From Amphibalanus amphitrite (taxonomy: Eukaryota > Arthropoda > Thecostraca > Balanomorpha > Balanidae): a stretch of DNA of 64,000 nt. How positions within the stretch are numbered: position 1 is the first letter of the stretch; every line of letters starts with the position of its first letter. Below, piece after piece: positions 31,128 to 43,250 of the stretch. A program made the translations under genes and the position numbers. The stretch is from contig NW_024881982.1 of the NCBI RefSeq assembly GCF_019059575.1, positions 372,001 to 436,000 of the forward strand. Reading direction: 5' to 3'. Below the pieces are notes generated by a model. The model was not told the origin of the DNA. It made no database searches and saw only the letters and a list, made by a program, of their open reading frames with translations.

Positions 31128-31584
31128 GAGTATTAGTGCCGCCGGACAGAGTGCGGCATAGACCAGCGTTTGCCACCGACGCTCTGTCATCGATACCGAT
31201 GGGCATCCGATGGCAAAATAATGTACACAGATTACAGTGCCATTGCAGACATCGGAATGCAAGTGGTCGCTCTCATTAAATCGCGTGCGATGAAACAAAT
31301 ACAAATCAGCAGACAAGTCAAATCGCACAAAAAGGCGCTCCGGGAATAATGAACGCTTGAACTATGGATGCATTTAATTAGCATTTTAATCGAAGTTTTG
31401 ACTCTTTCGGGTCTGCTTAGGGTAGGTTGTTGCTACTGGCATAGCCAAGCACCCGCAAAGTAACATCTAAGTAGCGACATTAGAACATCTTTCTGACGAC
31501 CCCTCTGTACTTCATGTTGATGTAAGGTCTGCGAGACAAGTATTTGCATTGAATCTACTGTAAGCCTAGCAAGAGCATTTCAAC
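31128..31584. promoter_or_regulatory. putative divergent promoter, PLD (-) / SAXO (+)
   Basis: 457 bp separate the two start codons, which point away from each other. Both promoters or 5' UTRs must lie here or in unseen upstream exons. I see no convincing TATA box. Confidence 0.4.
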
Positions 31585-33045
31585 ATGCCTAACGGAGGTC
31601 GCGGCGACGGTGGGCCTCCTTGCCACACTCAGATGAAAAAGGGTCTCAAATGTATCTGCCAAATTTGTATGTGCGGTCGCCATTCCTGTCCCTATCACCA
31701 GAAAGAATGGCAGATGACTCCATCCGAGAAGCAGTCCACAGAATACAAGGAGAAATTCTATCCGAAGGGTGACGGTCGCCAGCCATCTTGCAAGCCAGCA
31801 AAAAGTGCCGACCCAGTCAAGGAGCCCATGGAGGACCTAACGATTCAGAGACAGGACTTCACAGGGCGCACTGCGCCGCGACCACCCGCATTCAAGCCCG
31901 ACTTGGACTACCGCGGTCCGTGCCAGCCGCTGGAGGCCGAGACCACTTACGTCGTCGACTTCCCGCCGCGTGCCGGCAGCAAGCGCTCACCAATCAAACC
32001 GCAGGGCAGGGTCACCGACCACCGCGCGCCGCTCTGCGACAAGACGCAGAATCGCGTCTCGTTCCGGCCGTACGCGCCCGGCGAGGCGGCAGAGGCCAAG
32101 CCGGCGGCGTGCCGGCCGCGCCAGGGTCTGCACGGCGTGGAGCAGCCGCTCAGCGCCGACACCACCAACCGCACCGACTACTGCCGAAAGCCCATCTGCG
32201 TGAACCGCGTGCGCGCGCCGCACGACACGCACAAGTCGGACCAGCCGCTGGACGACCGCACCATGTACCGGCACGACTACCCGGCCAAGCAGCCGCCGTG
32301 CATGGAGACGGTGCGCCTGCCGCCCTGGCAGCCGCCAACCGTACCCATGGACGGACAGACCACGCAGCGCACTCACTACACGCCAAAGTGCCCGGACGTC
32401 AACGCCAGCTTCAAGCCCAACCGGCAGTACGAGCAGCCGTGCCAGCCCATGGACGACCGCACCACGCAGAAGGAGTCGTTCCAGGTGTACGGGCCGCGGC
32501 CCAGGGAGGAGTACCCCTGGATGAAGAAGAAGCCGTACGACGGCCCGTGCGCGCCGCTCAACTCGGACACCATATACCGCGGCGACTTCGGGCCCAAGGC
32601 GGGCCGGCGGCCGCCGGCGGCGCGGCCGCCCGCCGGACCCGTCCAGGAGCGCTCGCCGCTGCTCGACGCCACCACCTACCGCAAGGACTTTGTGCCGCGC
32701 CAGCGCGACGTGGCCGTCTCGTGCAAGCCGGACCGCGAGTACGCACCGCCGGAGCGGCCGCTGGACACGGACACCACGTACAAGGGCGACTTCGTGGGCT
32801 GCCCGGGCCGCCGGCCGACCGCCTTCGTGCCCCGCTCCGGCCAGCAGTCCGGCTCGCCCATGGACCTGCGCACCGTGCACAAGAGCACGTTCGTGCCGCT
32901 GCGCTGCCCGGCCGAGGGCCTCCGCTCGCGCCAGAACCCCTGCTACCAGTTCGTCGACTGCAAGAGCGAGCACGAGCTGTTCGAGCCCAAAAGCGACCCG
33001 ATGTGTGACACACTTCAGTCGGGCTTCCAGCCGCAGCTGACCTGA
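31585..33045 (+). CDS. SAXO/FAM154-like stabilizer of axonemal microtubules, single exon
   Basis: Encodes a 486-aa protein of the SAXO family, which binds and stabilises microtubules of cilia and flagella. The ATG at 31585 opens a short N-tail followed near residues 23-38 by the Cys-rich signature CICQICMCGRHSCP typical of SAXO proteins. The rest is a string of Mn-type repeats, each with a P-(L/M)-x-x-x-T-x-Y/Q-x-x-D/F core, for example PLDDRTMYRHDYP, PLNSDTIYRGDFGPK, LLDATTYRKDFVPR and PLDTDTTYKGDFVG. The repeats are Pro/Arg/Lys-rich with no membrane segment. The intact reading frame, Met start and family-wide layout argue for a real gene. Codon use is strongly GC-ended from about 31850 on, while the first 250 bases are less so. 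Candidate poly(A) signal at 33334. Confidence 0.9.
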   Translation: MPNGGRGDGGPPCHTQMKKGLKCICQICMCGRHSCPYHQKEWQMTPSEKQSTEYKEKFYPKGDGRQPSCKPAKSADPVKEPMEDLTIQRQDFTGRTAPRPPAFKPDLDYRGPCQPLEAETTYVVDFPPRAGSKRSPIKPQGRVTDHRAPLCDKTQNRVSFRPYAPGEAAEAKPAACRPRQGLHGVEQPLSADTTNRTDYCRKPICVNRVRAPHDTHKSDQPLDDRTMYRHDYPAKQPPCMETVRLPPWQPPTVPMDGQTTQRTHYTPKCPDVNASFKPNRQYEQPCQPMDDRTTQKESFQVYGPRPREEYPWMKKKPYDGPCAPLNSDTIYRGDFGPKAGRRPPAARPPAGPVQERSPLLDATTYRKDFVPRQRDVAVSCKPDREYAPPERPLDTDTTYKGDFVGCPGRRPTAFVPRSGQQSGSPMDLRTVHKSTFVPLRCPAEGLRSRQNPCYQFVDCKSEHELFEPKSDPMCDTLQSGFQPQLT

Positions 33046-33333
33046 GGCCGGCGACGGCCGACCCGGGGCAGCGGTGACGGCGTCAGTGCAGGGACCGGGC
33101 CGAGGGAGGTACACGGAGATATCGACCACGAACGGAGCCCAGCCCGGCCACTGGCCGGCAGTGTGACCGAACGCTAAATTGGTGTTGTGTCTTATGTTCA
33201 AGTGAAATCGTTAGTAGAGCGTGCGACTTGTCATTATGATAAATGCGTTACCGACCAGGCCCCAGGCCTCTGGTCAGTTACCCGCCTGTCCACGCCGTAG
33301 CCAGCGTCAAATGCCAGTCTGTTGTATGCCCAA

Positions 33334-33339
33334 AATAAA
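33334..33339 (+). terminator. candidate poly(A) signal of SAXO
   Basis: AATAAA about 290 nt after the SAXO stop. Confidence 0.5.
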
Positions 33340-33663
33340 TTTATCGTCCACATTCGGTTTTCAGCTTTCATGCAAACACCAGCTGAAAGGGCAAAAAGCT
33401 GTTATACCATCAGACCCCTTACCCGTGGCGATAATCGCGTTGCTATGCATTCCGTGCCCAAAACAGCCAGCCAGAGGCCGAGCCAAATATGCAGTCAGCC
33501 GCAAAATACCTGTGATAGCCATCGGCGTCAGTCCTCTCAAAGGGCGTCTCCGCTCCCGGTTCCGGCACTGGCTGTGAACAGGGAGGCGACCACACGTTAT
33601 CGAGAATGACAGAAGCGCAGGGAGAGGGGAGCGACCACACATTACCGAGAATGACAGAAGCGC

Positions 33664-33755
33664 AGGGTACAAAGGAACAATAAGTAGGCAGTGCCTACTT
33701 ATTGTTCCTTTGTACGTGCCTACTAGGCACGTACAACGTGCCTACTAGGCACGTT
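33664..33755. repeat. cluster of three near-perfect palindromes
   Basis: The first has a 22-bp arm (AAAGGAACAATAAGTAGGCA within it) with a 1-nt centre. It is followed by GTACGTGCCTA/TAGGCACGTAC and ACGTGCCTA/TAGGCACGT. Confidence 0.85.
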
Positions 33756-35699
33756 ATCGAGAATGACAAACTCGGGGATAGGGGTCGATCCAAAATAGTA
33801 ACTGCGTTTTTGGTCGCTACTGAGCTTGTCAGTCAGTCAAACAGATTAAAACAAGATTAAGATAAAGATCCACGAATTTTTTACTACTCTCCGAACGATA
33901 CCGAGGATGACAGAAACTCGGGGACAGAAGAGCGATCACTCGTTATCCAGAATGACAGAAACCTTTATCCGCACGTTAACGAGAATGACAGAAGCACGGG
34001 GGACGGGGGGGGGGGGGGGTACTGTACGCGAACATAGAGCCAGGCGACACAAAAGTAAAGTAGACACGGTACAGATTTCGGAACCGCGGACTAACGTTGA
34101 ACCACGATTACGAAAGAAAGAAAGAAAATTCAGAGTTTGTGTTGGGACCGCCAACATAAAGTGAACACGAAAAACGGTATTCAAAAACAGCAGAATATTT
34201 ACTGAGGCCTACATAGTCGGGACAGTACACACTACACAGATACCACAGCCACCGCGATACTTACGTCAAGTGAATCAAATGTACACGTCTAAACTTCACT
34301 GGAGCACTGGGTTTGGCAAGCTTATCAATTCATTACCAGCCCAGCCTCCTTGCACCCACCGCGCCCCCTGGCCTGGCTGCCATCTCAGTACTTACCAGCA
34401 CAGCCTCCTTGTGCCCACCGTGCCGCCCTGGCTTGACTGTCATCTCCTGGAAGCAGTCCAATGCCGACTGGTCACTGGTCAGGCAACAAGAAATAACTTT
34501 GTTGGACTGCTGGACTGCTTCCCCGAAAATACGGTTAGGTGATAACCCTCACCCCTCGGGGAGGGGGGTGGGTGGCACAATCTCCAGTTTTTTTTTTGGC
34601 GTGTGCAAAGAACATCGCGGCAAGGAGCTCCATGAAACTTGGCATAGCTTATCATACATCAATTTCGCATCGTGTGTTCAGTGTGTTCGATACGGATGGG
34701 ATCATGGAGCCGATCGGTGTAGCTTTGGCAGACATTGAAACTCTTGATCTAGTGAGGTCACTTCAACTGACCTGGTGACCTAACCTTAAGTGACCTGGGT
34801 CTAAAATTTTCACAACATATGTAAAAAAGATGTATGATAAGGTGTACTAAAAACGGCGGCGCTTCGCGCAGCCGTTTCTGATATATTCGCGAAAAACTGC
34901 AGGGGGTGTTCAAACACCCCTCCCCTCCCAGCAGGGCGCGGGTTTAAGGTAAAAAATACATTTTATATAAACAAAGCGACATATTTCAGACTAGACCAAA
35001 TTCTACTAGACGTTTAATAGTTTGTAAATCGTCTAGACGTTTAGGGGAAATAGTTCACTTTCACGAAATTACTTTTTTGCAATGGATTTATGATTTTTTA
35101 TGCTCAAAATGATCAGCAAAGAAAATAAAACCTTTTAATATGAAATATTATTTTCTATATTTTAATATAGGAGGAAATGACCCCTGTAAGGCACACGCGA
35201 TCCAGTATGAAAAGAGAGCATGGGTCCCGAAAATTCTTCAGAGACTAGAGAAATTATCGCGGCCACCCAAGGCCGTATAAGAGAGGTAGAATCATCCCGC
35301 AATTTCCAATGGACCGGTCGCTAAGCGTTAGCGTGACGTCACTGGTGGAGACCTCGCGGCGCCCGGCTCCAAGCCGTACGACGGGTACATTTGGCACTTT
35401 ATCGTTGTTATTACTTGACGTAACGACCACTAATGACTCTTAATAACTTTTTTACTCACCTAAAGCTTATTTCCTTGCCGATACATTGCCGACCCGAGCC
35501 CCAGGGTTGACAATCTTGGGATATGGGTCGTATGGGCGACCTCGCGACGGGAGAAGGAACGATTGCAATTGTTGTGTCCCGCACCGCCGATTGCATTCTC
35601 TATCTGCACCCGGAGGGGGGAGGCAGGGGGCACGTGCCCCCATCGGATCAGGGGGCCTCTCGGGCCGAGGGGCCCTGCGACGCCAATTGGCGGCTGAGG

Positions 35700-36620
35700 G
35701 TCCACGCTGGCATTTTCGACTCAGAAGGGCCCCACAGGGCTCGAAAGAACACCTTATGTGCTCTGAATAGCCACACTTCTCTCCATAAGAGCCACACACC
35801 GGCTTTCTATTGTTCCTTGTCGGCATTTGAGGGCCCCTTGCCGGCCTCTCAGGGCCCATTGACGACCTCTGAGGGCTACTTGCCGACCTCTGAGGGCCCT
35901 TACCGGCCTATCAGGGACCAGCAGCTCTAAGGGTTCCACACACGCCTGTGATGACCCCCTAAAGTCTAAACCAATGGTTGAAGGCCCCCACGACGGCGCT
36001 TGCGAGGGCCCTCACCGGCGACTGTGAAAGCCCCAAACCGGTGCCCGGCTGAGGGCCCCACACTGCCACCTCTGAGTTCAACCGGCACCCCTGAATGAAG
36101 TTCCAAAGGCCCAAACCAGTGCTTCTTAAGGCCATATATCGGCGGCTCCGCTCAACGCCGGAGCCTCTGACGGCCTAAGACGGACGGCCACCGCTTCGCA
36201 TCGGACGGCCACTCACCGGTGACTTTTGAGGGCCCCACACCGACGACTCTGAGGGCCCCCCACCGGCGTCTGAGAGTACCTTGCTGGTCTCTGAGGACTC
36301 CACAGGGCTCCTGAAGACACCGCAGACATCTTGAGGACCCCTTGTCGGTCTCTGAGAGCCCTGTCGGCTTATAAAGGGTTCGAGCCAGCAGCTCTAAGTG
36401 TCCCACACCCGACTGTGATGACCCCACAATGCAGTGTCTGAGGGCCCACAATGGCAACTGTGAGGACCCTCACCGGCGCCTCTGAGGGCTCACAGCGGCA
36501 CCTCTGGGGCCCCGCACCAATGCCTCTGAGGGCCTCACACCGGTACCTACGTGAGGGCCCACACCAGTGCCTCCAAAGGCTTCATAACCGGCGGCCCTGA
36601 GGGCACTATACCGGTAATTT
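35700..36620. repeat. degenerate ~30-bp satellite (CTCTGAGGGCCCCACACCGG)
   Basis: Dozens of diverged units share CTGAGGGCC(C) and CACCGGC. Related blocks occur at about 38370-38500 and 41975-42250. Confidence 0.8.
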
Positions 36621-37704
36621 TTGGGGGCCTACCGAAGGCACAACACAATCCCTTAGTCTCGCTGAGTTGCTATCCCAATCCCATACCGGCTTCTATCCCA
36701 ATTCCGGCTCAACTAATTAGCAGCGGCCTCCCCCCCCCCCATGGGTCAGTGACGCCGCGCCGGTGTCGGTGCCGAGGGCCAGCGCCATCGGGCGGCAGTC
36801 GGCCATGCGCACTCAATGGTTAGCGCTCAGCACCGGCGGCTAGCGCACGCCCGGCGTGTTATCGCCCGTGAGCCGCCCCAAAACGGCTGCAGTAACTGGT
36901 CGATAAAGGTAGTAAGCAGATGCAGAGATGCAGGTGGATTGATGACCGGCAAGCTTTTGTGCTTTACGAGGGCGAAGGGTCGAAGTCGGTTGCTAAGCCG
37001 TGAGCGGATTTTGGCAGACGCTGGTTCACTATGACCTTTATCCGGGTCCTGGTCCGCTGACGCACTCTTGGAGAGCCGAATCACAGCAAAACTCCATCCG
37101 CGACTGTATCTATACGGCTTACGCTTTTCTGAAAACGTCTGCGTTTGGCCTTCTACGGGCCCGGCCGGCCGGCCGGACGGCCCCGATTGGCGGTCCTCCA
37201 GTGACGTCACTGGTAGTGTTAAGCTGATTGGCGAATAATGCATGGGGAGAACCGGGACGACATCCCCCTGCGGCCACCGGTATTTGGGCGATCTCGTGCT
37301 TTTGTTACTGGAGCGTTTCTTTCCCGGACATTGCCCCGGCCGCCTGCCACGGACGAAAAATACACGACTTTGCAATCCGGCTGATCGTGGGAAAATACGG
37401 CCGGAGGTCTCGGCTATATGCAGGTATACCACCGGGAGCTATGCATAGTATATACCACTGGCTCGATATATAGGCTATAGCCTGCAAGTTGGCTTTGGTG
37501 CAAACATGTCAAACATGGTATAGGGCGGATTGATGTAAGCGAATCAGACGTTCAATTGACAATTTCCGATTCTTATTCGATAATTACGGCCAATTATTTT
37601 TTTTTATTTTGGGAAGTGTTATTAGGAGCGGAGCAATCAAATCTCATTTCTCCCTTGTCTCTTTACCTATCTCTCAAATCCCTTGCTCACTTATTTTTCC
37701 TCTC
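36621..37704. other. no gene or clear repeat seen
   Basis: Unremarkable intergenic sequence. Open frames here lack family resemblance. Confidence 0.5.
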
Positions 37705-37859
37705 CATAGGCGGCGGAACGGGGAGGGCACCGGGGGACGGGGCACCGTCCCCCCTTGGATTTTGGCATTTTAACATAAGCCCTATGGGCGTTGCATGGAA
37801 AGAATGGGACCAAAAGTCGGCAGGCCCCCCCCTTAATTGAAGGTGTTCCGCCGCTACTG
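37705..37859. mobile_element. ~155-bp MITE, copy 1
   Basis: Terminal inverted CATAGGCGGCGGAAC / CAGTAGCGGCGGAAC. The interior shares GGCATTTTAACATAAGCCCT and TATGGGCGTTGCATGGAAAG with the copy at 57368. Flanks TTCCTCTC and TTAATCTC match at 6 of 8 bases. Confidence 0.8.
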
Positions 37860-37971
37860 TTAATCTCTGTAGGTATCAGTCTCCTTGCCGTCCTCCCTGA
37901 AGTCTCTGACAAGTAATATCCATATCTCTTAGTCTTTTCTTTCATACCGGGAGCTATGTACCTATACTTAT

Positions 37972-38181
<210 letters not shown>

Positions 38182-38757
38182 CCGTCCGTTTGTCCATCTC
38201 TTTATCCGTCTCTCCGTCTGTCCGTCCGCCCTTCCGTCTCTCAGTCCGTCCATCCGTCCGCCCGTTTCTCCATTCGTCCGTCCGTTTCTCCATCCGTCCG
38301 TCAGTCTCTCCGTCCGTCCGTTCGTCCGTCCGTCCGTCCGTCCATGTCGTCCGGCCCTGGGTCGGCTCTACAAATACACCAGTGATTCTGAGGGCTCTAC
38401 CGGCGTCTGAGGACCATACACATCAGTAGACGGCCACCCATCCGCAACTCCGATTAGGTCCCACACCGTGGACTCTTGAGGGCCCCGTCGGCGTCTGAGA
38501 GTATCTTGGGTTGAGTTCTTTCGGTCTATTGAGAACACTTCAGATTCGCCTAAGACGAGGAGGTCAGACATCGAACTTATAATCGAACACCGACTGACAC
38601 CCCAAAGGGACAAAGTCCATCCGTTTGAGAAGGAAGCGTTTCGGTGGGTCGTCCCCTCAGTCAATCAAACGCTCAACACGGAGAGGTATGATTACGAGCG
38701 AGCGAGCGCAGCGAGCGAAGTGAGTCTTTTCAATATAACGGAAAAATCTCAGTATGA

Positions 38758-38808
38758 GCGGCCCGGCCCGGCCCGGCCCGGCCCGGCCCGGCCCGGCCCG
38801 GCCCGGCC
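38758..38808 (+). repeat. (CCCGG)n pentamer array
   Basis: About ten perfect GGCCC units. Confidence 0.9.
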
Positions 38809-38819
38809 TGTAACGCTTT

Positions 38820-39520
38820 TGAGAGGCTTATATCTCAGCAACCGCTGGACCGATTTGCCTGCGGTCTTTTTTGCTGGGTAGCCCCATCCCTTCTACCCCG
38901 TAATTGACTACTTTTGACACATCTCAGTGACCGTCGTGGCACGTGCCACGTGAAAAGTCAAGGGTGTTCAAGCTGTTTCGCAAAAGTAGTGATTTTGAAA
39001 GGCTCATATTTCAGCAGCCGCTTGGGCGATTGTCTTGCGGTAATTTTTGTAGGGTAGCTGCATCCCTTCTACCAAAGGTCGGGTACTCTTGATCTATGTG
39101 AGTGACCCCCACTGCACGTGCAAAATACAAAAAGAAGAGGTGCCAAATTTGTTCCCATTTCAATAACTCGGTAATTACTGGGGCGATTTCGCTGAAACTT
39201 GGCATACAGGTAGGCACCCACCAGACAATGCATTCCCATATGTTGCGGTTAGGGTGCTACTGCACGTGCGCACGTGCAGGGGGCGTTTCCAGATCTCGAG
39301 AACGGCTGGGCCGATTGCGCTCAAATTTGGTACACGGTTGGGGACCGGTTAGTAGGGTGCCGTGCAAAAGTCAGTTTGGACCCCATTTGCACGTGCGCAC
39401 GTGCAGAATGCCGCTTCCAGATCTCAGGAACGGCTGGGCCGATTGCGTTCAAATTTGGCACACCGCTAGCGACCGGTTAGAAGGGTGCTTTGCACAAGCC
39501 CCGTTGGAAGTACCCTCTCG
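38820..39520 (+). repeat. ~150-bp diverged repeats
   Basis: Five related blocks carry (A/G)ACGGCTGGGCCGATT, AAATTTGG and ACCGGTTAG-like segments with intervening CACGTGCGCACGTGCA. Confidence 0.65.
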
Positions 39521-42352
39521 CCCTTCCGCACGTGCAGGGCCAACTATCTCGCTCGCTCGTTCTTCGCCCAAAAGGCGTTTTACTGGTTATTATTTCGGGT
39601 AAACGTGTTCATTGTTTTAGAGGAAACTTTGTTTCGGTCAAATAAGAATATCGCAGAGCTATCGGATGAGAGAAGCTGTTTGTTTCCGGTGTTTGGGAGA
39701 GATTAACTCCCGCACTTATTAGGGGGTCGGATAGATCCACTCATCGTTTTCTGCAAAAAAATGGGTAAAGAGTGGTCCATCGGGGCGAAACTTTAACCCT
39801 CGCCCGCACATGCCATTTTTCCATCCTAAGAACGCACATGGGGGGGGGGGGGTTGCCACCCCCCTCCCCCCACATTAAAGAACCATGCAAAGTTAGCCCT
39901 TTTACTAGTTTTACTGGCTAGGGCGATAATGTTTCCCTGAATGTCCTTATTGGTCAGTACGAAAATTCCTCTAGAATTCTCGTAGATAGTTTCTCTAGTT
40001 TCTGAAGAATTTTCAGGACCCATGCTCTTTTCATACTGGATGCAAATATACGCAAGACACGAATTCCTGCCTAAGACACTGTTTTTGGAACGGGAAATTG
40101 AATATCTTGGCTTAGAGTGATCGTTGGGCCATAAAAGCTTCTGATTTGTGCTAGTCTCAGTTCAAACTACAAAACTGCTATTCCAGTTCAAAACCCCATG
40201 TTAAAAGTGATCTATTTCCTTTAACAGGTTTAACAAATCAGTTTCACGACATCTAATAATTTTGTCTATTTGCACGTGAAGCAATGGTAAACACTGTCTA
40301 CGGTGCGGGATAACATAAGTTTCATTGGCATTATATTGAAAATAATCCATTTCAGCATTTCATTTAGCCTTCACTTGGGAGAGGTGGGACGTTTTTGGCC
40401 ACACCTGCCATTTTTTTTTGCGGTTGTAAAGAAAAGCTCCACGAAGCTTGGTATAATTTATGAAGTTATGATACATCAGTTTCACTTTACGCATGAACTT
40501 TTTACCCCAGGTTACAAGGTCAGCTCATTATGTCAAGTTAACCCACGCCCCGTAGGGGGGGGGGGGCGAAACGGCCTCCCCCCTGTCCTTTTCCGTCGAT
40601 ATCTCTTAAACGACTGCAGATATCGTCACCAAACTTTCAGGACCCCTCCGGGCATCAATTTTACACATTGTGACCACAGATTTATCCAGAGGCTATGATA
40701 GTTTGGCCGCAAATGACGTCAGAATGACGTCATGTTCTGCTATTTTCGACCCAAAAAAGGTTTCACGGGAGGAGCTGTCAGGCCTACAGATTTGATGATA
40801 CAGAAACATGTTCAAGACATAAAAGGTGTAAGATTAACAGGGCTATAAAACTGCTATCTCGGATTTTTGAAATTTCGTAAGATTAGGCACTGTATCGAAT
40901 TCATTATGATCAGATCCACCCACCCAAGATCCCCCAAGTCCAACCGGCCAACCACCATGGTGAAGTTGGTTGAAATGGCCACTCGGGCGTGGATTAAGGT
41001 CGCTGGGCTTAGTCACCAGAGGGAGAGCAAAAACAATCAATTGACGTTTTGGCAAAGAAGGTAATTTTAGCAATAACTTTTGACAGAAACACTGAACATG
41101 AAAATGGCACCCGTGACCCCTTTTTTGTCCCTGAGGTCATATCAGGTCACCAATGGTATCTGACTGTTTTTCGCGATTAACTTTTGATAGGGGCATGCTA
41201 GAGCGATGAAAACACCTTAGTTGTGTTTGACTCGACGATACGGATCGACTGATATGCAATTTGACCCTTGCCGGTCAAGTCATGACCTTGACCTGAGGTC
41301 AAATTTTCAAGTTGACCTTTCAAGGTCAAGTGATAGTTCATTCGACGTGTCTTGACGAGAGGAACACGATGCTGGTAAAAGAAAGTTCGTGCAAGGTTTG
41401 AGTCAAAAGTTATTTCAGAAAAAAAACGGTTTCCAAAAAATACCGGCTATTTTGGCAGTTTTTGTCCCCTGCAGGCAAAGCCGTTGACGGTAGGTCGAAT
41501 CCGAGAGAATTACTCAGAAAGAGCGTTAACCCGCGACCGCCTGGGGGGAGGGGTCGGATCCGACCCATGGGCGTCACCACCACTAGGGACACTAGGGACA
41601 TTGTCCCTAGAAGTTTTGAAATCATCGAAAACTACTAGGGATTGTCCCCAGAAGTTTTTGGAGGTCCCTCTACTGGGGACACGCAAAGAACCCGGGACAC
41701 GATAATGGCGCAACTTGCTCAGCTCTCCGAACAACATGTGTTTTGCCTTGCGAACGGTCGCGTCAACATCGCCATGGTAAATATAAAGGCCCGCGAGCGG
41801 TGTGCCTCCCCACAGATGTGACGGTGCCCTCCGACCTCCAGGCACGTGCGTGTGGTCGCCGTAAAGCTGGATACGGTAGGCCGGCACTCGTCCGAGAAAT
41901 TGGTCGAGTTTGTTTCCCAGTCATCCGAGGAGACACCCGAGCCGATTCTGGAGGTGCCCAAAATGATTGGCTTCTGAAGGATCGATGCCGGTCTCTGAGG
42001 ACCCATACCAGTCTTTAAGAGCTCCATACTGACATCTGAGGCCCCACACTAGCCTCTGATGGTCCCAAACTGGTCTCTATGGACCCCAACCAGCCTATGA
42101 TGTCACTAAACCGGCCACTGATGGCCCTATTTTGTTCTCTGGGGGCCCAAGACTTACCTTTGGGCGTCACGCACTGGCCTCTGAGGGCCCACACCGGCCT
42201 ATGGGGCCCCATAGCGGCCTTTGAGGCCGGTATGGTAATAATGGGGCCCCTGCAAGCTTGCACCGCCCCCCCCCCGAGGGTCGACAGGGCCCCTTTGCCA
42301 AGCTGCCCCCCCCCCCCCCAACGCCAAATCTGCGACCGTCCCTGTCTGTCAG
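39521..42352. other. intergenic, old interspersed repeats
   Basis: No gene recognised. Includes short repeats shared with 34.5 kb and a third block of the CTGAGGGCC satellite (41975-42250). A segment near 41470-41600 is similar, inverted, to about 63460-63530. Confidence 0.5.
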
Positions 42353-42704
42353 TCCTTCGTCAAGCTAAACTCGGTCACCGAAACCCTGAGTTACCCGCTC
42401 CCTAATATGCAGCGCATATTAGAAGAAATGGGGCGAAACAGGGGCTTTGTGAGCTAGATGGACATGACTAAAAGCTCCTGCCAGATACGGGTGCTGCCCG
42501 AGTGCGCCAAGCACGCTGGTTTCATAACACCCTTCGGGGGCTACAAGCCCAAGGTGATGCTCATGGGTCTAAAGAATAGCAGTGCTAGTCTCCAGCGGGT
42601 AGTGAACGCCGTGTACGCTCCAGTGCTGGCCACGGGAAAGGTGGCCTGCTATCTTGATGATCTGAATTCTGATGTGCTCCACCACGACCGAAACTGAGAC
42701 CTGG
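42353..42704 (+). pseudogene. Ty3/Gypsy pol remnant A: RT motifs
   Basis: Frames read VKLNSVTETLSYPLPN, then after an in-frame TAG the RT core with FITPFGGYKP, GLKNSSAS and the catalytic YLDD. Typical Ty3/Gypsy reverse transcriptase, inactivated by a stop and by the MITE that follows. Confidence 0.85.
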
Positions 42705-42924
42705 GCCTCGTTTCATAAAGCGAGTCTGTAACTTACGTCGGTTTTTAGTCTTGAATTGTAAGTGCATGTGAAGCGATGACGATAGTTTGAATCGTTGAAT
42801 TTATTTATCTTGTAAGCAAGAACAGAAGGGAGAGGGGGAAATAAATTTATCGCTTCACATGCACTTGTAATACAAGACCAAAACCGGCGTAAGTCACGGA
42901 CTCGCCTGCCCTTTGAAACGAGGC
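42705..42924. mobile_element. 220-bp inverted-repeat MITE in the Gypsy remnant
   Basis: Outer ~75 bp are inverted: GCCTCGTTTCATAAAGCGAG, and a matching right arm with TTCACATGCACTTGTAATAC. The target duplication is unclear. Confidence 0.75.
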
Positions 42925-43248
42925 AGTGGAGACGCTGGAGGACACCTTCCAGCTGGCTCAGAAGCACGGGGTGAAGTACAAACCGAGTAAGACCAGGCTT
43001 CTCTGTCGGCCTGTCTCTGTCGGTGAAAGTGCTGGGTCATGTCATTTCTCCCGAGGGCATTAGTGTCGATGACAGCAAAACACAGGCAATCGCCCAAATA
43101 GCAGAACCAGCCAATAAGACAGAGCTAAGAGCTTTCGTAGGCTTGGCTGCAGCTTCTACAAGCGCTTCGTACCGGGTTTTGCGGCCCTCTCACGACCCTT
43201 ACTGAACTTACTGAAGAAGAACGTGCCCTATGTATTCACCGAGGAGTG
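42925..43248 (+). pseudogene. Ty3/Gypsy pol remnant B: RT thumb region
   Basis: Frames show VETLEDTFQLAQKHGVKY, KVLGHVISPEGISVDD and ELRAFVGLA, a standard RT-to-RNase H stretch of Gypsy pol, frameshifted at about 43020. Broken by the element at 43251. Confidence 0.82.
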
Positions 43249-43250
43249 TA

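Larger units (their letters stand above)
33046..35690. other. intergenic DNA, no gene seen
   Basis: Contains SAXO 3' sequence, a ~45-bp tandem family (CGTTATCGAGAATGACAGAA) at about 33590-34010, and a hairpin cluster at 33664-33755. A diverged dispersed repeat at about 34575-34690 has a relative at about 40395-40510. Confidence 0.55.

Noticed and set aside
31788..33201. 400-codon frames overlapping SAXO on both strands
   Set aside because: Same GC-driven shadow effect; low-complexity Arg/Ala-rich translations.
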